The notes under the pieces are model-generated. The model worked only from the letters and a program-made list of their open reading frames with translations, was not told the DNA's origin and ran no database searches. The translations under genes and the position numbers were made by a program. Source: Sinonovacula constricta (taxonomy: Eukaryota > Mollusca > Bivalvia > Cardiida > Solecurtidae). From it: a DNA stretch of 64,000 nt. The DNA lies in the NCBI GenBank assembly GCA_007844125.1, contig CM017567.1:36196569-36260568 (forward strand). The letters run 5' to 3'. Positions 36,516 to 48,059 of the stretch are shown here, piece by piece. Numbering within the stretch: position 1 is the stretch's first letter; every line of letters starts with the position of its first letter.

Positions 36516-38190
36516 TCTCAAGAAGTAAAGGCCTTAAATAGGCCTTCTTGTAATCTTTTGAGTTCAGGTAAGATGAAACCAAAACCTTTCAGTCTCTCTG
36601 AAATTTCTAAAGTGCATCACACGCTGTGTGATTTTATTACATGAATAGTTTTAATTTAAATGTAGGGAAAATAAAAGTGGCACGAAATTCAGCTTTCAAA
36701 ATTGCTACGCTCAATGTTTCATCTCATGCCACATTTATACCACATATCTAGTCATTGTTATAGTGTTTGCGATATTTATTATTAAATATGATATCTTAGA
36801 TATAGGTTATTTTACTACAGTCGTAATAGATATTTGAATATTTGGAATGAAATGGTTATATCATTATTTGCCTTCTTTTTCAACAATGTGTATATCAGAC
36901 TTTAACCTATCTTGAAATTAAACAGAAAAATTATATTAAAACAGGTAGCCCTTGATAAATAAAACAGCAATTTACGTGTTATTAAAGCTGATTAGAATGT
37001 TTCACGTTAATGAAAAGCGGATTAATCGAAGAAGCACGAATGAACTGAAACAGAAATGATCTAAAGCGACCTTGGTGTTCCTTGTAATCTTTAAACACAA
37101 CTTAATTCACACGCTCTGAAGGTTTTTATAAAAAACGGATTCAATTTCACATAACTACTTCAAATTAACTTAAATAGTTTGGCATTAAATAAACTAGAAA
37201 ATAAAACAAATTCGCACTACTTTTCAAAAGCTGTTAAGTTGTTACTTAAAATTATGTTTTTAAATCCAAATCACTATATGCGATCAACACTTTCCGTGCA
37301 AAGGCATAATAAAATACATACTAAAACTAGAAACACATACGCACAAAAACACTCACGCACGCACTCTCACCCACGTCCACTCACAAACACAGACAAAACA
37401 GAAAAAAATGAATCTGGTGGGATTCGAACCGGTATCTTTCAGAAAGACGTCGGTAGATACCAAAATATGTCGACATTTGTCAATTTTAATTTTTGCATAC
37501 GTGACAGAGTTATTTTAGCTGTTAATTAGTGTTTGCAGTCCTTAATTGTAAAATCGCAGAAAATAGTGAGTCGAGGCAATTCACAAATTGAGAAAGGCAA
37601 CGATAAGCGCTCTACAATGAAAAGATGAAATAACAGCTCGAAAATGTTGGTGAAAAATACCGTGTACTATATTTTTATTAAAATATGCAGTTTTACAAGC
37701 AGTTTTTAGCTGTATTTTTAAGTATATTTCTCAAATAATTATAAAAATACACAGATGCAATGTTTGTACCAAGGTCCAGGCCTTCCTAACAATTTAATGT
37801 ATGTTCTTATTCTTCTATGTCTTATACTATGGAGTTTATGCCACTGATAACTGAATAATTTGCTACTGGTCATTATATATTCCTCGTGGGTAAAAAGTTC
37901 CAATAATATTTTTGTGGAAATATTGTGTATATTTTTTCTGAGAGTACTTTCTTTTATAAAAACATCGCATAATTATTAAAAGAAATGTAAATATTTTATT
38001 CTCTACTTTAGGTTTAGTCTGTCGAGAAAGAATTTTCTGATATTTTTTCGGGTAAAATATTAATACTATATGTCTAAAGCTTTTCTACATTTGACGACCA
38101 CTCTTACATTACCAGAAACAATAATATGAATGCTAAATAACAATTTCATCGACATCATGATTCTACTTTCTTTGACCAATTTGTCTTACA
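36516..38190. other. Intergenic sequence with isolated tRNA-like T-arm
   Basis: At 37416-37450 GTGGGATTCGAACCGGTATC reads on the minus strand as a T-arm-like GGTTCGAATCCCAC. No acceptor stem or anticodon arm was found, so it is probably a SINE remnant. A (CA)-rich stretch lies at 37325-37395. No gene was recognised. Confidence 0.4.
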
Positions 38191-38195
38191 TGTTC

Positions 38196-38475
38196 CGGCT
38201 GCAATAGCTCAGGTGGTAGAGCGTTGGCTTGCGGATTGGGAGGTCGCGGGTTCAAACGCAGGCCGGGTCAAACCAAAGACTTTAAAGTTGGTAGTAGTGG
38301 CTTTCCTCCCAACGCTCGGGGCTGAGGGGACAGCATTACGCCTGACTCGTCGGTGTCGGTATAATAGACCGGCCGGGTTCAGTCCCTGGGCACCTCATAA
38401 GTGTCCCTGTGCTATAATGATAGAAATGATGCACCACAGTATCGGCAAAAATGCCGGCTAATCCAATCCAGTCCA
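38196..38475 (+). mobile_element. tRNA-derived SINE, family A, full length
   Basis: GGCTGCAATAGCTCAGGTGG, TAGAGCGTTGGCTTGCGG and GGTCGCGGGTTCAAACGC (B box), then the full body and end GCAAAAATGCCGGCTAATCC. Open frames listed on both strands here are translations of the SINE. Confidence 0.9.
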
Positions 38476-38567
38476 AATTTTTATATGTTCCACTCTTTAG
38501 TTCCTCTGGTATACACTTTACATACAAAAAGGAATTTACTAGCAGTAATAACAGTCAATATGTTTTT

Positions 38568-38715
38568 TTAAAATACATCGCAGCGACCATCATGATCATT
38601 ATTGCGACGTCCAGCTAATTGGTGGAGGAAGACCCCAAACAAATGTCTGGGTAGAACCACCGGCGCACCTCAAACCAGCAGGAAGACCTTCCACGACTAA
38701 GTCCTTCTCCAAAAT
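38568..38715 (-). mobile_element. SINE family C fragment
   Basis: On the plus strand: ATCGCAGCGACCATCATGAT, TGCGACGTCCAGCTAATTGG, GTCTGGGTAGAACCACCGGC, GCACCTCAAACC. The tRNA-like head is missing. Confidence 0.75.
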
Positions 38716-38967
38716 GTCAATATATATTTATAACACATCACTTTTTAAGAGCCTGCAATTGTAGAGCTATTATTTAAGATCCGTGCGTGAAATATGCTGT
38801 CAGAGATTTACCTATATTTTCACTGTAGAATCTTTTAGTATCAAATTAAATGTTGTGGACAATCATTGAAAATTGCTATGCATTCATTTTCACAATAACG
38901 TATTAGCGGCATCCACAGAAAATGTATGTATTTTTAATTTATTTCTAATTGAACTTAGAGCAGTATT

Positions 38968-39126
38968 GACATATGATGAAAAGGAATAATGTATTCGCTT
39001 AATGAAGGCAGAGTCAAAATGACAAATGATAAAAAGGAATAATGTATTCGCTTAATGAAGGCAGAATTAAAATGACAAATGATAAAAAGGAATAATGTAT
39101 TCGTCTGATGAAGGCAGAGTCAAAAT
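38968..39126. repeat. 53-bp tandem repeat, three units
   Basis: Exactly three 53-base units start at 38968, 39021 and 39074. Each contains AAAGGAATAATGTATTCG and GAAGGCAGA(G/A)T-AAAAT. Only a few substitutions separate them, so it is a young minisatellite. Confidence 0.95.
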
Positions 39127-42100
39127 GGACAACTATTGGATCACTAGAACTGTACAAGGTTGAATAGAAATATCAACTTATGAAGTCTAATCATTTCTGC
39201 ATTCCAAGATTATATAATGTAGGTTTGTGATTCAAACCCTTAAATGAAAGACTTGTTCTGATATATCTTAGCAACACAATTTAATTCTGCCTCTTCCATT
39301 TCTGTGATTTTGCCTAATACTTATTCTTGGCGATGTCAAAAACTTTATATAGATATTTTCGTCAACAACAATATACCCACGAATTATTGAGTGTAATAGA
39401 CAATATTAGACTTTAGTTATGGTTTTATATTATCATTACCAGCTGACAGCAACATGGATAATATGAAACTATTAGTTTTCTATTTTGTTTTGATATATGA
39501 ATTAGTTGTTCTTATAACTATTAATATTTTTGTATTATATTATGACGTATTTTAACTGTAATAATGTTTTTTTTATATAATATATTGATCTAAACATAAT
39601 TCCAACTGATACATTTTAATTGGCAAAATAATTTTATTTTTTTCTCAGACATGTTATACATGTATCTTTCAATCGTTTAAAGGCTGATTTTCATTTATAT
39701 TTAATAATAAATATATGTTTTTGCTAAAAAATATTGTTTAAAACACCCTCAAATGCTCACATCACAACAAGCACGTGAGTTTGCACGCACGCACATACGC
39801 ACAGACATTCAAAACACTCACTGACAGACATAGCATCACGAACACTGACGTCAAGACCACATGTAAAGAAAATGCGGACTAGTTTCACCCAGTAATACAA
39901 CAATTCTTTTCACCACGGAAAAGAAGAATGTGTTAACGTTAATACATGGCCATCAGTTACGCCGACGGTTAATTGCGATAAAAAATATAGCCCATAAGAA
40001 GTCAACTTTAGAGGAAATCATGTCCCCATCTGCCGCCAATTATAGACAAGCACCACCTTTAGATATTATTTATTTGTCATCATAACAGTTTATCAAAACG
40101 TTCTCCGACACATACAATATATTACAGTGAATGAAATACTCAATGCATCATCTTTAGACTTAAACCCTTTTCGAAAAGAAAATGTAATTGACATACAGAT
40201 TTTTTACTAAATTCTTTAGCATGATATAAAAATGTATATCGTAGAAAAAAAGTTTTGTGAAGCTAGAAATCCGACTACCAAAATTTGAATTAAACAAAGA
40301 AACAGTGACGCAAAATGTGTATTTACTTGAGCTATAAAATGAAGCCATTGTTTTAATATTGAAGAAAAGTATTATCTAAACTTAATTTCACTTAGATTAT
40401 TTGAGAGTAAGGTGTACACATATCACCTGTTTCAGTAGCTAGGATTTTAACAACAGTTTCAACGTATATTTAGAGACAAAGACCCACACTTCTGTTCTTT
40501 TGCTTTGTTAAATATATAGCATCAATATCGTTATTTTCATATCTTTATATATTCAGATTGTACTAGAAGTTCATAGATAAAAATATAAAAAATATATTGA
40601 AATTTATTAATTAATTAAAATAGTATGTACGTTTTATTTATCGGTACTTCTTACTTATTTCTATAATGTTATGCGTATTCCATTAAAATAATCCTAGAAA
40701 GATCGTATTTAAACAGTGTTTTCAGTATTTTGATTTCATAAACATTTCTTCTCTAGGCAAGGATTAAACCAGTGTAATACGGTACATTCTATCTCATAGT
40801 TTCCCAGCACGACGTAACTTAATTCTATTGACACTTATCTGTCAAAGTTAAAAGGCAATAATAGAATGTTTGATATATTTTGCGTAAAATGATAAACATT
40901 GTTTATTGGTATTTAAGACATAAAAATGATCAAAAATGGACAAAAAGTAAAAAGTAAATTCAAAACAGTTTTTCTTTACTGAACCAAGAAAAAATATTCC
41001 ACCCCGCCCCCGCACCACTACAAAATCATATTGTCTGGTAATGTAGGTCGGTCGGATATATTATACTACTAACAGGTTTACACGTTGAGTAATAAAACAC
41101 ACACTGGTTAGTTACCCGCCAACTTACCATACATATTGCATTAGAGTTATATTTAACTTTTAATCAGGTTTGCTTGCATGTATAAAACTTTCATTTTATA
41201 TACGCGCATCTTTCAGTTTGTATTCAGCAAATGCTGAAATCTAAAAATGGTCTCAAGTCAACGCAATAGGATCATGTCACATCATCAACTTAAATATATA
41301 CACCGCACTGTCATATTTTAAACCCTGTTAAATTCAACATATGATCGCGGCATGTTGCCTGTCTACTTTTGTAAGAAAAGTTGTATCTATTTATACTAAC
41401 ATAATATGCGATAACACCACACGAACACTCTCTAAAATGACATTTCCATTCCGTTGATACTATCTGTATGAGGTTTCAGCTATCTAATGAAAATGGCCTA
41501 ACCAAATAAATTGAGTTATATTAACACAATATTTCATGACAAGGTTGTCGTTTTGCAAAAGAAAAGTCAATAATTCGTCGGGTCGTTGCTCGAGAAGTTA
41601 TGCCCATGGCTAGTATTAGAAAGTCCAGGAAAGAGCAATCGAAATTTTACCGAAAGTAATGCTTAGGTTGTAGGTAATTTAGTCATATTTTTGTCATTTA
41701 TGATGTTCAGTTACTGTGTGTGCAGTTCGTGTCGAAATATTTTGGGAAAAACATAGTTAATGAACCACTCCATGTAACAGACAAGGTCAGTTAAAGAATA
41801 TAACAAACACCTTATGATGTAGTTTACGTTATTTATTTAATATGAAAAGCAATCTGGGACCAATTGTAGGAAATAGTGGCTTAATTTTGACCTGCGGTTA
41901 AAGTTTTGTTAACAAATTCGTTTTGGTTAGTCAGTTATTGTATAAAGTATTTCGTTAATCTAATCGGTTCCAATTGTAACCGTTGTTCTAGTGATTAAAA
42001 CCAAATTAAAAATGGCAGCCCATCAACGGAACTGAACAAAACAGTGACCAGATAAGACGTGTAAATGCTTGTAGTATCCTATTCATGTGTAGATGAACAC

Positions 42101-42417
42101 CAAAATAAACCAAAGTCCATTGTTCATCCAAGAAAAATACACATAGGAATTCTTCTGGGCTGAATTAAATGACAACATAGATTATATGTATATGTACGAG
42201 TATTTTATAGGACCACCACCTTGCAAAGGTAACATTGTTGTAATCATTAATAAGAAAATACGACAAAGTTAATGTTGATATTCGACACATTTTTAGCAAA
42301 AGGTTTTAAATTTTATTAAAAGTGTATACTTTAAAAATGGCGTTATGATTTTAGAATTTGTTAATTCTGCACATAAATTTTCATAATTACAAATATTTAT
42401 ACTTCATTCGATCTGGG

Positions 42418-42418
<1 letters not shown>
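39127..42418. other. AT-rich intergenic sequence, no gene recognised
   Basis: I searched here on the minus strand for the missing cytoplasmic-tail exon of the receptor and found no convincing V-x-x-(E)-(I/L)-K-x-x-W pattern after an acceptor. Short CA-rich stretches occur near 39775-39850. Confidence 0.35.
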
Positions 42419-42490
<72 letters not shown>

Positions 42491-42499
42491 AACAAAACA

Positions 42500-42537
<38 letters not shown>

Positions 42538-42542
42538 AAACA

Positions 42543-42620
<78 letters not shown>

Positions 42621-42629
42621 AACAAAACA

Positions 42630-42687
<58 letters not shown>

Positions 42688-42706
42688 AAACACAAACACA
42701 CACAGA
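42419..42706. repeat. (CA)n microsatellite with higher-order interruptions
   Basis: CA arrays are broken four times by AAACAAACAAAACACAAA or its shorter form AAACAAAACACAAA (near 42486, 42533, 42616 and 42683). The long and short interruptions alternate, implying that a block of about 130-150 bases containing one of each was duplicated. Confidence 0.95.
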
Positions 42707-43840
42707 GTATTATATATATGTTGTACATCACTGTCAAGACTATTATTGTAGGTACTACTTATTTCTAAATCTAATTGCATGTCTTACGACCCAGTCAACG
42801 AAACAAAACTATGCAATATATGTGCATCAAATCATTTTGATAACAGATCAAATGACTTAAGTACAGATGCGCGCAAGCAAGACGACAAGATATTCCGGAA
42901 CTAAGATGACCCTGCCATATCATGAAACGTTCAACATTAGAAGTAAGAAATTACCAAAATGATAGCAATATAGCTTCCCTGTTTTTGCAAATAATACAAT
43001 CACAACGATAACCTTTAAATTGAAAATAATTGGAAGTACTGTCAATAGTCGTTTCATTTATCTTTTTTTTCAGCTTTACAGTTACATAAATTCAACATAA
43101 TTATATTGAATATTATTTGGTAATTTCCTCCCTTGCTACTACAGGTTGCTTCGAAATGACAGAAACGCTGTCTTATAAATGTATTTTACATGATATAATA
43201 AATACAATGTTAATTCACATTGCAATAACACCCATTGCAATTTATCAACGAATGTACTATACAAGGATAGTAAAACTAAAAGGGTTGTACGTATAACTTA
43301 TAACAATGTCATGTCTAGTGTACTACATTTTAGTACCGTTTGTGTACAACAGAATCAAACTTAGTCTTGTTTATGAAAATTGACAACTGTTTTAGTATCA
43401 TTTTACATGTGTACTAATGACGAATTTTGTAGAAATACGACATTCATTTAAATCTCTCTAGTACATATTTTCTTAAGTCTGTCATTTCATTGATGTCATA
43501 TCTTTTGTCATTTATGCGTATGCAATAAATCTTGATAAAATTTACCTGATAATAATTTCTTTTGTATCACATATATAGACATATTTCAATTGTTTAAAGG
43601 CCGTCTTCTTATTATAAACGTATATAAACGGAAACATCTGTTTAATTGAACTTATTTGTGACCGCTTTTCTCTTTTTAAACAAACGTTTGTTCCTTTAAG
43701 AACCCTTGTTACACACACAAGAATAACTTCGGTAACAACAACAAAATTAACAACAGGAAAGCAAGCACAAACAACCCAATTGCTATCAATACTGCTCCTT
43801 TCTAAAGCAAATGAGTTTTACAAATTGATCTTATTATATA

Positions 43841-43945
43841 TCAGCGCTTGGGCTGTTTTATTTGTTCTTAAAATATATCAGCGCTTGGGCTGTTTTATTT
43901 GTTCTTATAATATCTTATAATATATCAGCGCTTGGGCTGTTTTAT
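43841..43945. repeat. 37/47-bp tandem repeat, three units
   Basis: TCAGCGCTTGGGCTGTTTTA starts at 43841, 43878 and 43925; the last spacing is 10 bases longer (ATAATATCTT). The unit resembles the CAGCGCTTGGACTCTTATT end of R1, from which it probably expanded. Confidence 0.9.
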
Positions 43946-43984
43946 TCAAACTAATTTCTCGTTAGGAATTTTTATTTTTACGTT

Positions 43985-44400
43985 GCCGAGGTTATTATCT
44001 ACTGTACATACTGTATATATGTTTATAAGTTATTTAATTACTAGGTATTATGTATGTATATAAGTTCATTGTGTCTGTTTTAACTCCCGATGTAGGTGCT
44101 TACTGTTAGTTGTTTCACTTTGACGGGATGTTGTTATTTACCCTGTTTGTTTGCTTTAAAAACCTTCAGGAAGTGCGAGGTTGGGGCGCTCCACAAATCA
44201 GGTTTAAGCACCCCAGTTGGCCCTTTTGCCGATTGACCGTTCCAAGGCAGTAACTGATGGTTTTTCTTATGTGTGTTATGTCTCGTCTCTGTGTTTTGTC
44301 ACATTACATTTACCTTGTTTGCCTTTGTCTACTGGTAGATAAAATTTAAATATCTGTGGAAATTTTGATAGGACCTTTTCTTATTTACCTTTACATACAA
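43985..44400 (-). repeat. R1 copy, minus strand, long form
   Basis: GGAAGTGCGAGGTTGGGGCG, GGTTTAAGCACCCCAGTTGG, GACCGTTCCAAGGCAGTAAC, TATGTCTCGTCTCTGTGTTT and ATAGGACCTTTTCTTATTTA mirror the 28725 copy. The sequence before it matches the extension at 25740. Confidence 0.85.
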
Positions 44401-45251
44401 CGTATATCTATACGCAATAATGCTTCTTATAAGTGTAATTCGCTAGTTTACATTTAAATGTATATTCAGTTTATTGCACTTGTGGTCATATGTTTGTGCC
44501 GTGTTAAAATGCTTAACAGAAACATATCAAGTCATTTCTGGCATACTATAAGAGCTTTTTGATATTTCTTTTTAGTCTGGCTTCAACGTTTAACACAAAC
44601 TTGTAACATTCTTGATAAATCCTGATATTAAATCGAAAATTCTGCCTATTTTAACAGTGAAAATTGCGAGTTATAATTGGTCCATTGATTCAGATAGTAC
44701 GTGACAAGACAAAACAGATACGAACATTGCGATAGCTGTTGACCGTAATAATGATGCTGTTATATACAGGATCAATATGAAGGTGGGAGCTGTGACAGTC
44801 TCGGTCTATAGATAAATTAATGGCAAAGACGAATTTTGGTAATATGTTAAAAATTGTGTTTTTAAATGAAGCAATAATTTTGTCGATGAATATTTGGAGA
44901 GTTTTAACAGCTGAAATGATGGAGCAAGATTAAAGTCAGTGCGTAATTTAATCAGGTAAATAAATCTGATAAAAATAATACAATACGTACTAACGTACAC
45001 AGTATGCTAACAAACTAGCACAATCCATGACGGAGTGCTTAAGCACAAACACTTTTATTTCACCCATACAAACTCACCAATTCTTACGCACATAGACACG
45101 CAATAACGCACGCACAGTCACGCAGATCCATAAATAAGCACAGCCGCACGGACTCACGCAAACATGCACGTACGAACGCACCAACCCTGTCGGTACCTAC
45201 GCATACACTTATTTGACAAACATACAACAAACATATGTAATTATTAGCCTT

Positions 45252-45351
45252 NNNNNNNNNNNNNNNNNNNNNNNNNNNNNNNNNNNNNNNNNNNNNNNNN
45301 NNNNNNNNNNNNNNNNNNNNNNNNNNNNNNNNNNNNNNNNNNNNNNNNNNN
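45252..45351. other. Assembly gap, 100 N
   Basis: Exactly 100 N, the conventional size for a gap of unknown length. It sits about 2.3 kb past the last receptor exon found and could hide the missing tail exon. Confidence 0.99.
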
Positions 45352-45570
45352 ATTGCCTTTCATCATACTGAGCATAATTTGACCGATATATTGTTAAGAT
45401 CACAAAAATAGAAAAAGAAACATGCTTTAAAAAGACGACATAACAAAGTGTAATAACTATTGTTTCTGTCCAATATGGCATATTTCCTGGACAGAATCAC
45501 AGACCCATAGACGAGCAGTTGGAAGATCATATCACGTTACATTTTCACGCCTAATTGGGTATTGAACGAA

Positions 45571-45608
45571 CATAGTGAAAATATAAAATATAATATAATA
45601 TACATTTG

Positions 45609-45668
<60 letters not shown>

Positions 45669-45701
45669 TTCAAATGTATATTATATTATATTTTCACTAT
45701 G
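45571..45701. repeat. AT-rich palindrome around an (AT)n core
   Basis: CATAGTGAAAATATAAAATA continuing to ATACATTTGAAATAT on the left is mirrored by ATATTTCAAATGTAT ... TTTTCACTATG on the right. The core is about 50 bases of AT. The arms of about 42 bases pair almost perfectly and could extrude a cruciform. Confidence 0.9.
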
Positions 45702-45754
45702 CTCTCTGATAAAATTATAATAATATATATATTATACTAATTTTATCAAAGAGC
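45701..45754. repeat. Second AT-rich palindrome, adjacent
   Basis: GCTCTCTGATAAAATTA and TAATTTTATCAAAGAGC-like arms flank ATAATATATATATTAT. It begins at the last base of the preceding palindrome, giving two hairpins in tandem. Confidence 0.85.
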
Positions 45755-46018
45755 GTATACAAAATAGTGTTCAACAGAAAGTACACTATGTTGACAAAAG
45801 CATAGCTCCATAATGCAACAATTACGAACAACACTCAAACAAACCAACATCAACTTGTATCCCAACTTCTTTAAGCAACATGACCACAGTTTTGCACGGG
45901 TTCAACAAAAATAAAGATTATCCACTCTCCAGCCAATCAGTGTACTGTTTATAAATTACGTATTTATATGACGTAAATTTGCGCATGGGCAGTTTGGAGA
46001 TATACTAGGTTGACAAGC

Positions 46019-46495
46019 TTAAAGGTGGTACCAAAAGGTTGCCGAAATCTAATATGTATAACAATATCTAATGTACATAATTTCTGCAGAAAAAAGCATA
46101 CTTTAGTCTAAGCTTTGACAATTTTCAGCAGTATTTCAATTTAAGGACAGTAAAACTCGTTAATCAACACTAAAATTGTTGTTTTTTTTCAAATCTAAAA
46201 GAAAAGAGTGATTAAGATTCCTGCTAAAAATAAACAGTGACCTCATAGCGGATGACGTGAATAAGCTAAAACATAATTGATTACGTGGTTTCGAAGTTTA
46301 AAAATAGATAATTATGCAGTGTGGCTCAGAAAGGAAACACATGTTTGTTATGAAGATTGTGACGTTATAGTTTACGTTTCAGATTGGTGTAGGACGTCAA
46401 TAAACAGCATTTCGCGAGATCAATTCAGGTAACAATGTTTTTATGATGTTTAATGAAAATATTTTTGGTCCAAACTGTTGGTTACTACCTTTAAA
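46019..46495. mobile_element. TTAA-flanked MITE
   Basis: TTAA at 46019-46022 and again at 46492-46495 border an element of about 470 bases. It opens with AAAGGTGGTACC and closes with GGTCCAAACTGTTGGTTACT followed by ACCTTT. The inverted termini relate to those at 46713 and 52700-52755. TTAA target sites are typical of piggyBac-type transposition; with no coding capacity it would be non-autonomous. Class assignment is inferred. Confidence 0.65.
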
Positions 46496-46708
46496 TTAAT
46501 TAAACAATTTCAAAACGTCGGGACTTTTTATTTCTCCCAATATCAAGACAACATAATCTTTTAAAGATGACATGTTTAAATTTAATCAAGCAAGTAGAGT
46601 ATAATATTATTACATTCCATTATGAAGTCTAGTTCCTCAAAGATATTTTTTTTTATTTAAACACGTACAAAATGTAACAGAAAACTAGTCAGTTTAAAGG
46701 AACAATTT

Positions 46709-46800
46709 TTAAAGGTGGTATCCGACAGTTTGGACCAAAGATTTTTTCCCCAAATAACAATATCAGTCATTTTTTAAATAAAAACGTCCTGCAGAATGCT
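46709..46800. mobile_element. Isolated terminus of the TTAA MITE family
   Basis: TTTTTAAAGGTGGTATCCGA, CAGTTTGGACCAAAGATTTT and CCCCAAATAACAATATCAG. This is the reverse complement of the ends at 46460-46495 and 52690-52755 over about 50 bases. Confidence 0.65.
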
Positions 46801-47629
46801 GTTCAGAGATTTATATACTTAAACTTAACCGAATTGTTAACGGTTAGTACTGTTTAACAATAATGCAGTATTCAAACCCGTCTTGATTCAAACTCAATCA
46901 TGATATTTTTTTTCAGACAGTAACATACGAATTCAATCATTAAAACTTCAATAAAGAATTTGTAGCAAGTTTACAAGCAAATTGGAAACATCGAACAAAA
47001 GCACGAACAAGTGACAAGATGATGTTTTCATCGGCATGACATATAACATAACAAAAACAGGACGAGCACGCAACAATATGCAAATCATTACACAATGCAG
47101 CAAGCAATATTTGGAACCTGGACTGAAACAGATCATTCCTATACGAGTCATACATGTACATACATGTACATGTATATAAGGTGTACAATTTTGAATACAT
47201 AGAAATGCATTCGAGATTTTGTTCCTTGTAAATATTGACGTCGAAAGTAATGGAACTAAAGATAACTATAATAAATGTTCATAACTTGTAGTAAATTGAT
47301 ATAAATAGTATTACATTGTTCCAGTTATTTGAAGAAACGTTTGACGAGATTTATATTTATAACGTTTTCCATTCTAATAATATCAGTCAAAATAAAAGAA
47401 AAGAGAAGAAATAAAATAACATGGTGTGAAAAAGGGTAAAAATGTCGAACGGAAATATTTCTCAATATGTGAAATATAAACAATGCTAAGTTTGTATAAT
47501 ATCAGTAAAACATTTATTGATTACAGATAAAAAACACAACTTTAACGGCGCTAACTACCTTGTATTGTAAAGGGAAGAGTGTCGCAGGTGCAAGCGTCGT
47601 GCAAACCAAGCCCTAATGAGAATATTTAC

Positions 47630-47671
47630 CTCCTCATTTAAGAAGCAGAACAACAGCGCTAATATGAAACC
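47630..47671 (-). CDS. Class B1 GPCR, TM7 exon (42 bp)
   Basis: Last receptor exon found. On the minus strand the acceptor CAATTTCAG precedes GGTTTC and the donor is GTAAATATT, both in phase 0. It encodes GFILALLFCFLNEE, the QGF...CFLN hallmark of TM7 and helix 8 in class B receptors; the preceding Gln comes from the exon at 50253. An exon of exactly 42 bases at this place is a known hallmark of secretin-family genes. Two details are odd: the usual Tyr (7.57) before Cys is Phe, and the NGE/NKE/NSE triplet is NEE. The next exon, expected to begin Val-(Gln/Arg) and to carry the cytoplasmic tail and stop codon, was not found to the left, where there is also an assembly gap. Confidence 0.9.
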
Positions 47672-48059
47672 CTGAAATTGCAAACAGATAAATTAAAACA
47701 AACATAAACATTAGATAGAATAAAAATGTTCTATATTACAATAAATTCAAAATATAACTTGACCGTCTGATTCGGCTGAGGTTATAACAGTGCTAGTGAT
47801 GTTTGGCTGAAGCAGACGATCTTAACTAGCGCGTCAGCGGGAAACATTTGGTGTTTTCTACTGAAGATGTTTCCTAACTGCCAACTAAATATTGTGTTTA
47901 TTAGATGTCACATTATTTCAGAACAGACAGTAATGCTTTGAGGAGTAGGTAACATGTAAAATAAACGAAATTTCGAGAACTATTTTATGTACTTAACACA
48001 TTTTAAGATCGCGCGTAGAAATTAAGTGTCAAATTATATTTGCGAATTACCGCGCTGGG

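Larger units (their letters stand above)
42850..44800 (+). repeat. Old segmental duplication, copy 2 (partner 1600-3050)
   Basis: It has the same block order as copy 1, about 500 bases longer because it contains a tandem repeat (43841-43945) and an R1 insertion (43985-44400). R1 therefore arrived here after the duplication. Confidence 0.8.

Noticed and set aside
37416..37450. GGTTCGAATCCCAC T-arm on the minus strand
   Set aside because: No acceptor stem, D arm or anticodon arm around it; best regarded as a SINE remnant.
29650..38527. Possible tRNA genes (A and B boxes)
   Set aside because: The boxes sit in heads of repeated SINEs followed by long shared bodies; stems and anticodon arms are degenerate, so they are not tRNA genes.
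17478..40765. TTTCTCTAGGCAA phrase at 17480, 24200 and 40751 as a shared splice acceptor
   Set aside because: Similarity does not extend beyond about 15 bases and the downstream frames are unrelated; probably coincidence.
42358..42780. Several frames of 99-136 codons, Thr-His and Cys-Val repeats
   Set aside because: Translations of the CA microsatellite on both strands.
46940..47200. 86-codon minus-strand frame as the receptor tail exon
   Set aside because: After the likely acceptor near 47123 it reads SRFQILLAALCND, which lacks the V-x-x-E-(I/L)-K-x-x-W pattern and the required phase-0 continuation.
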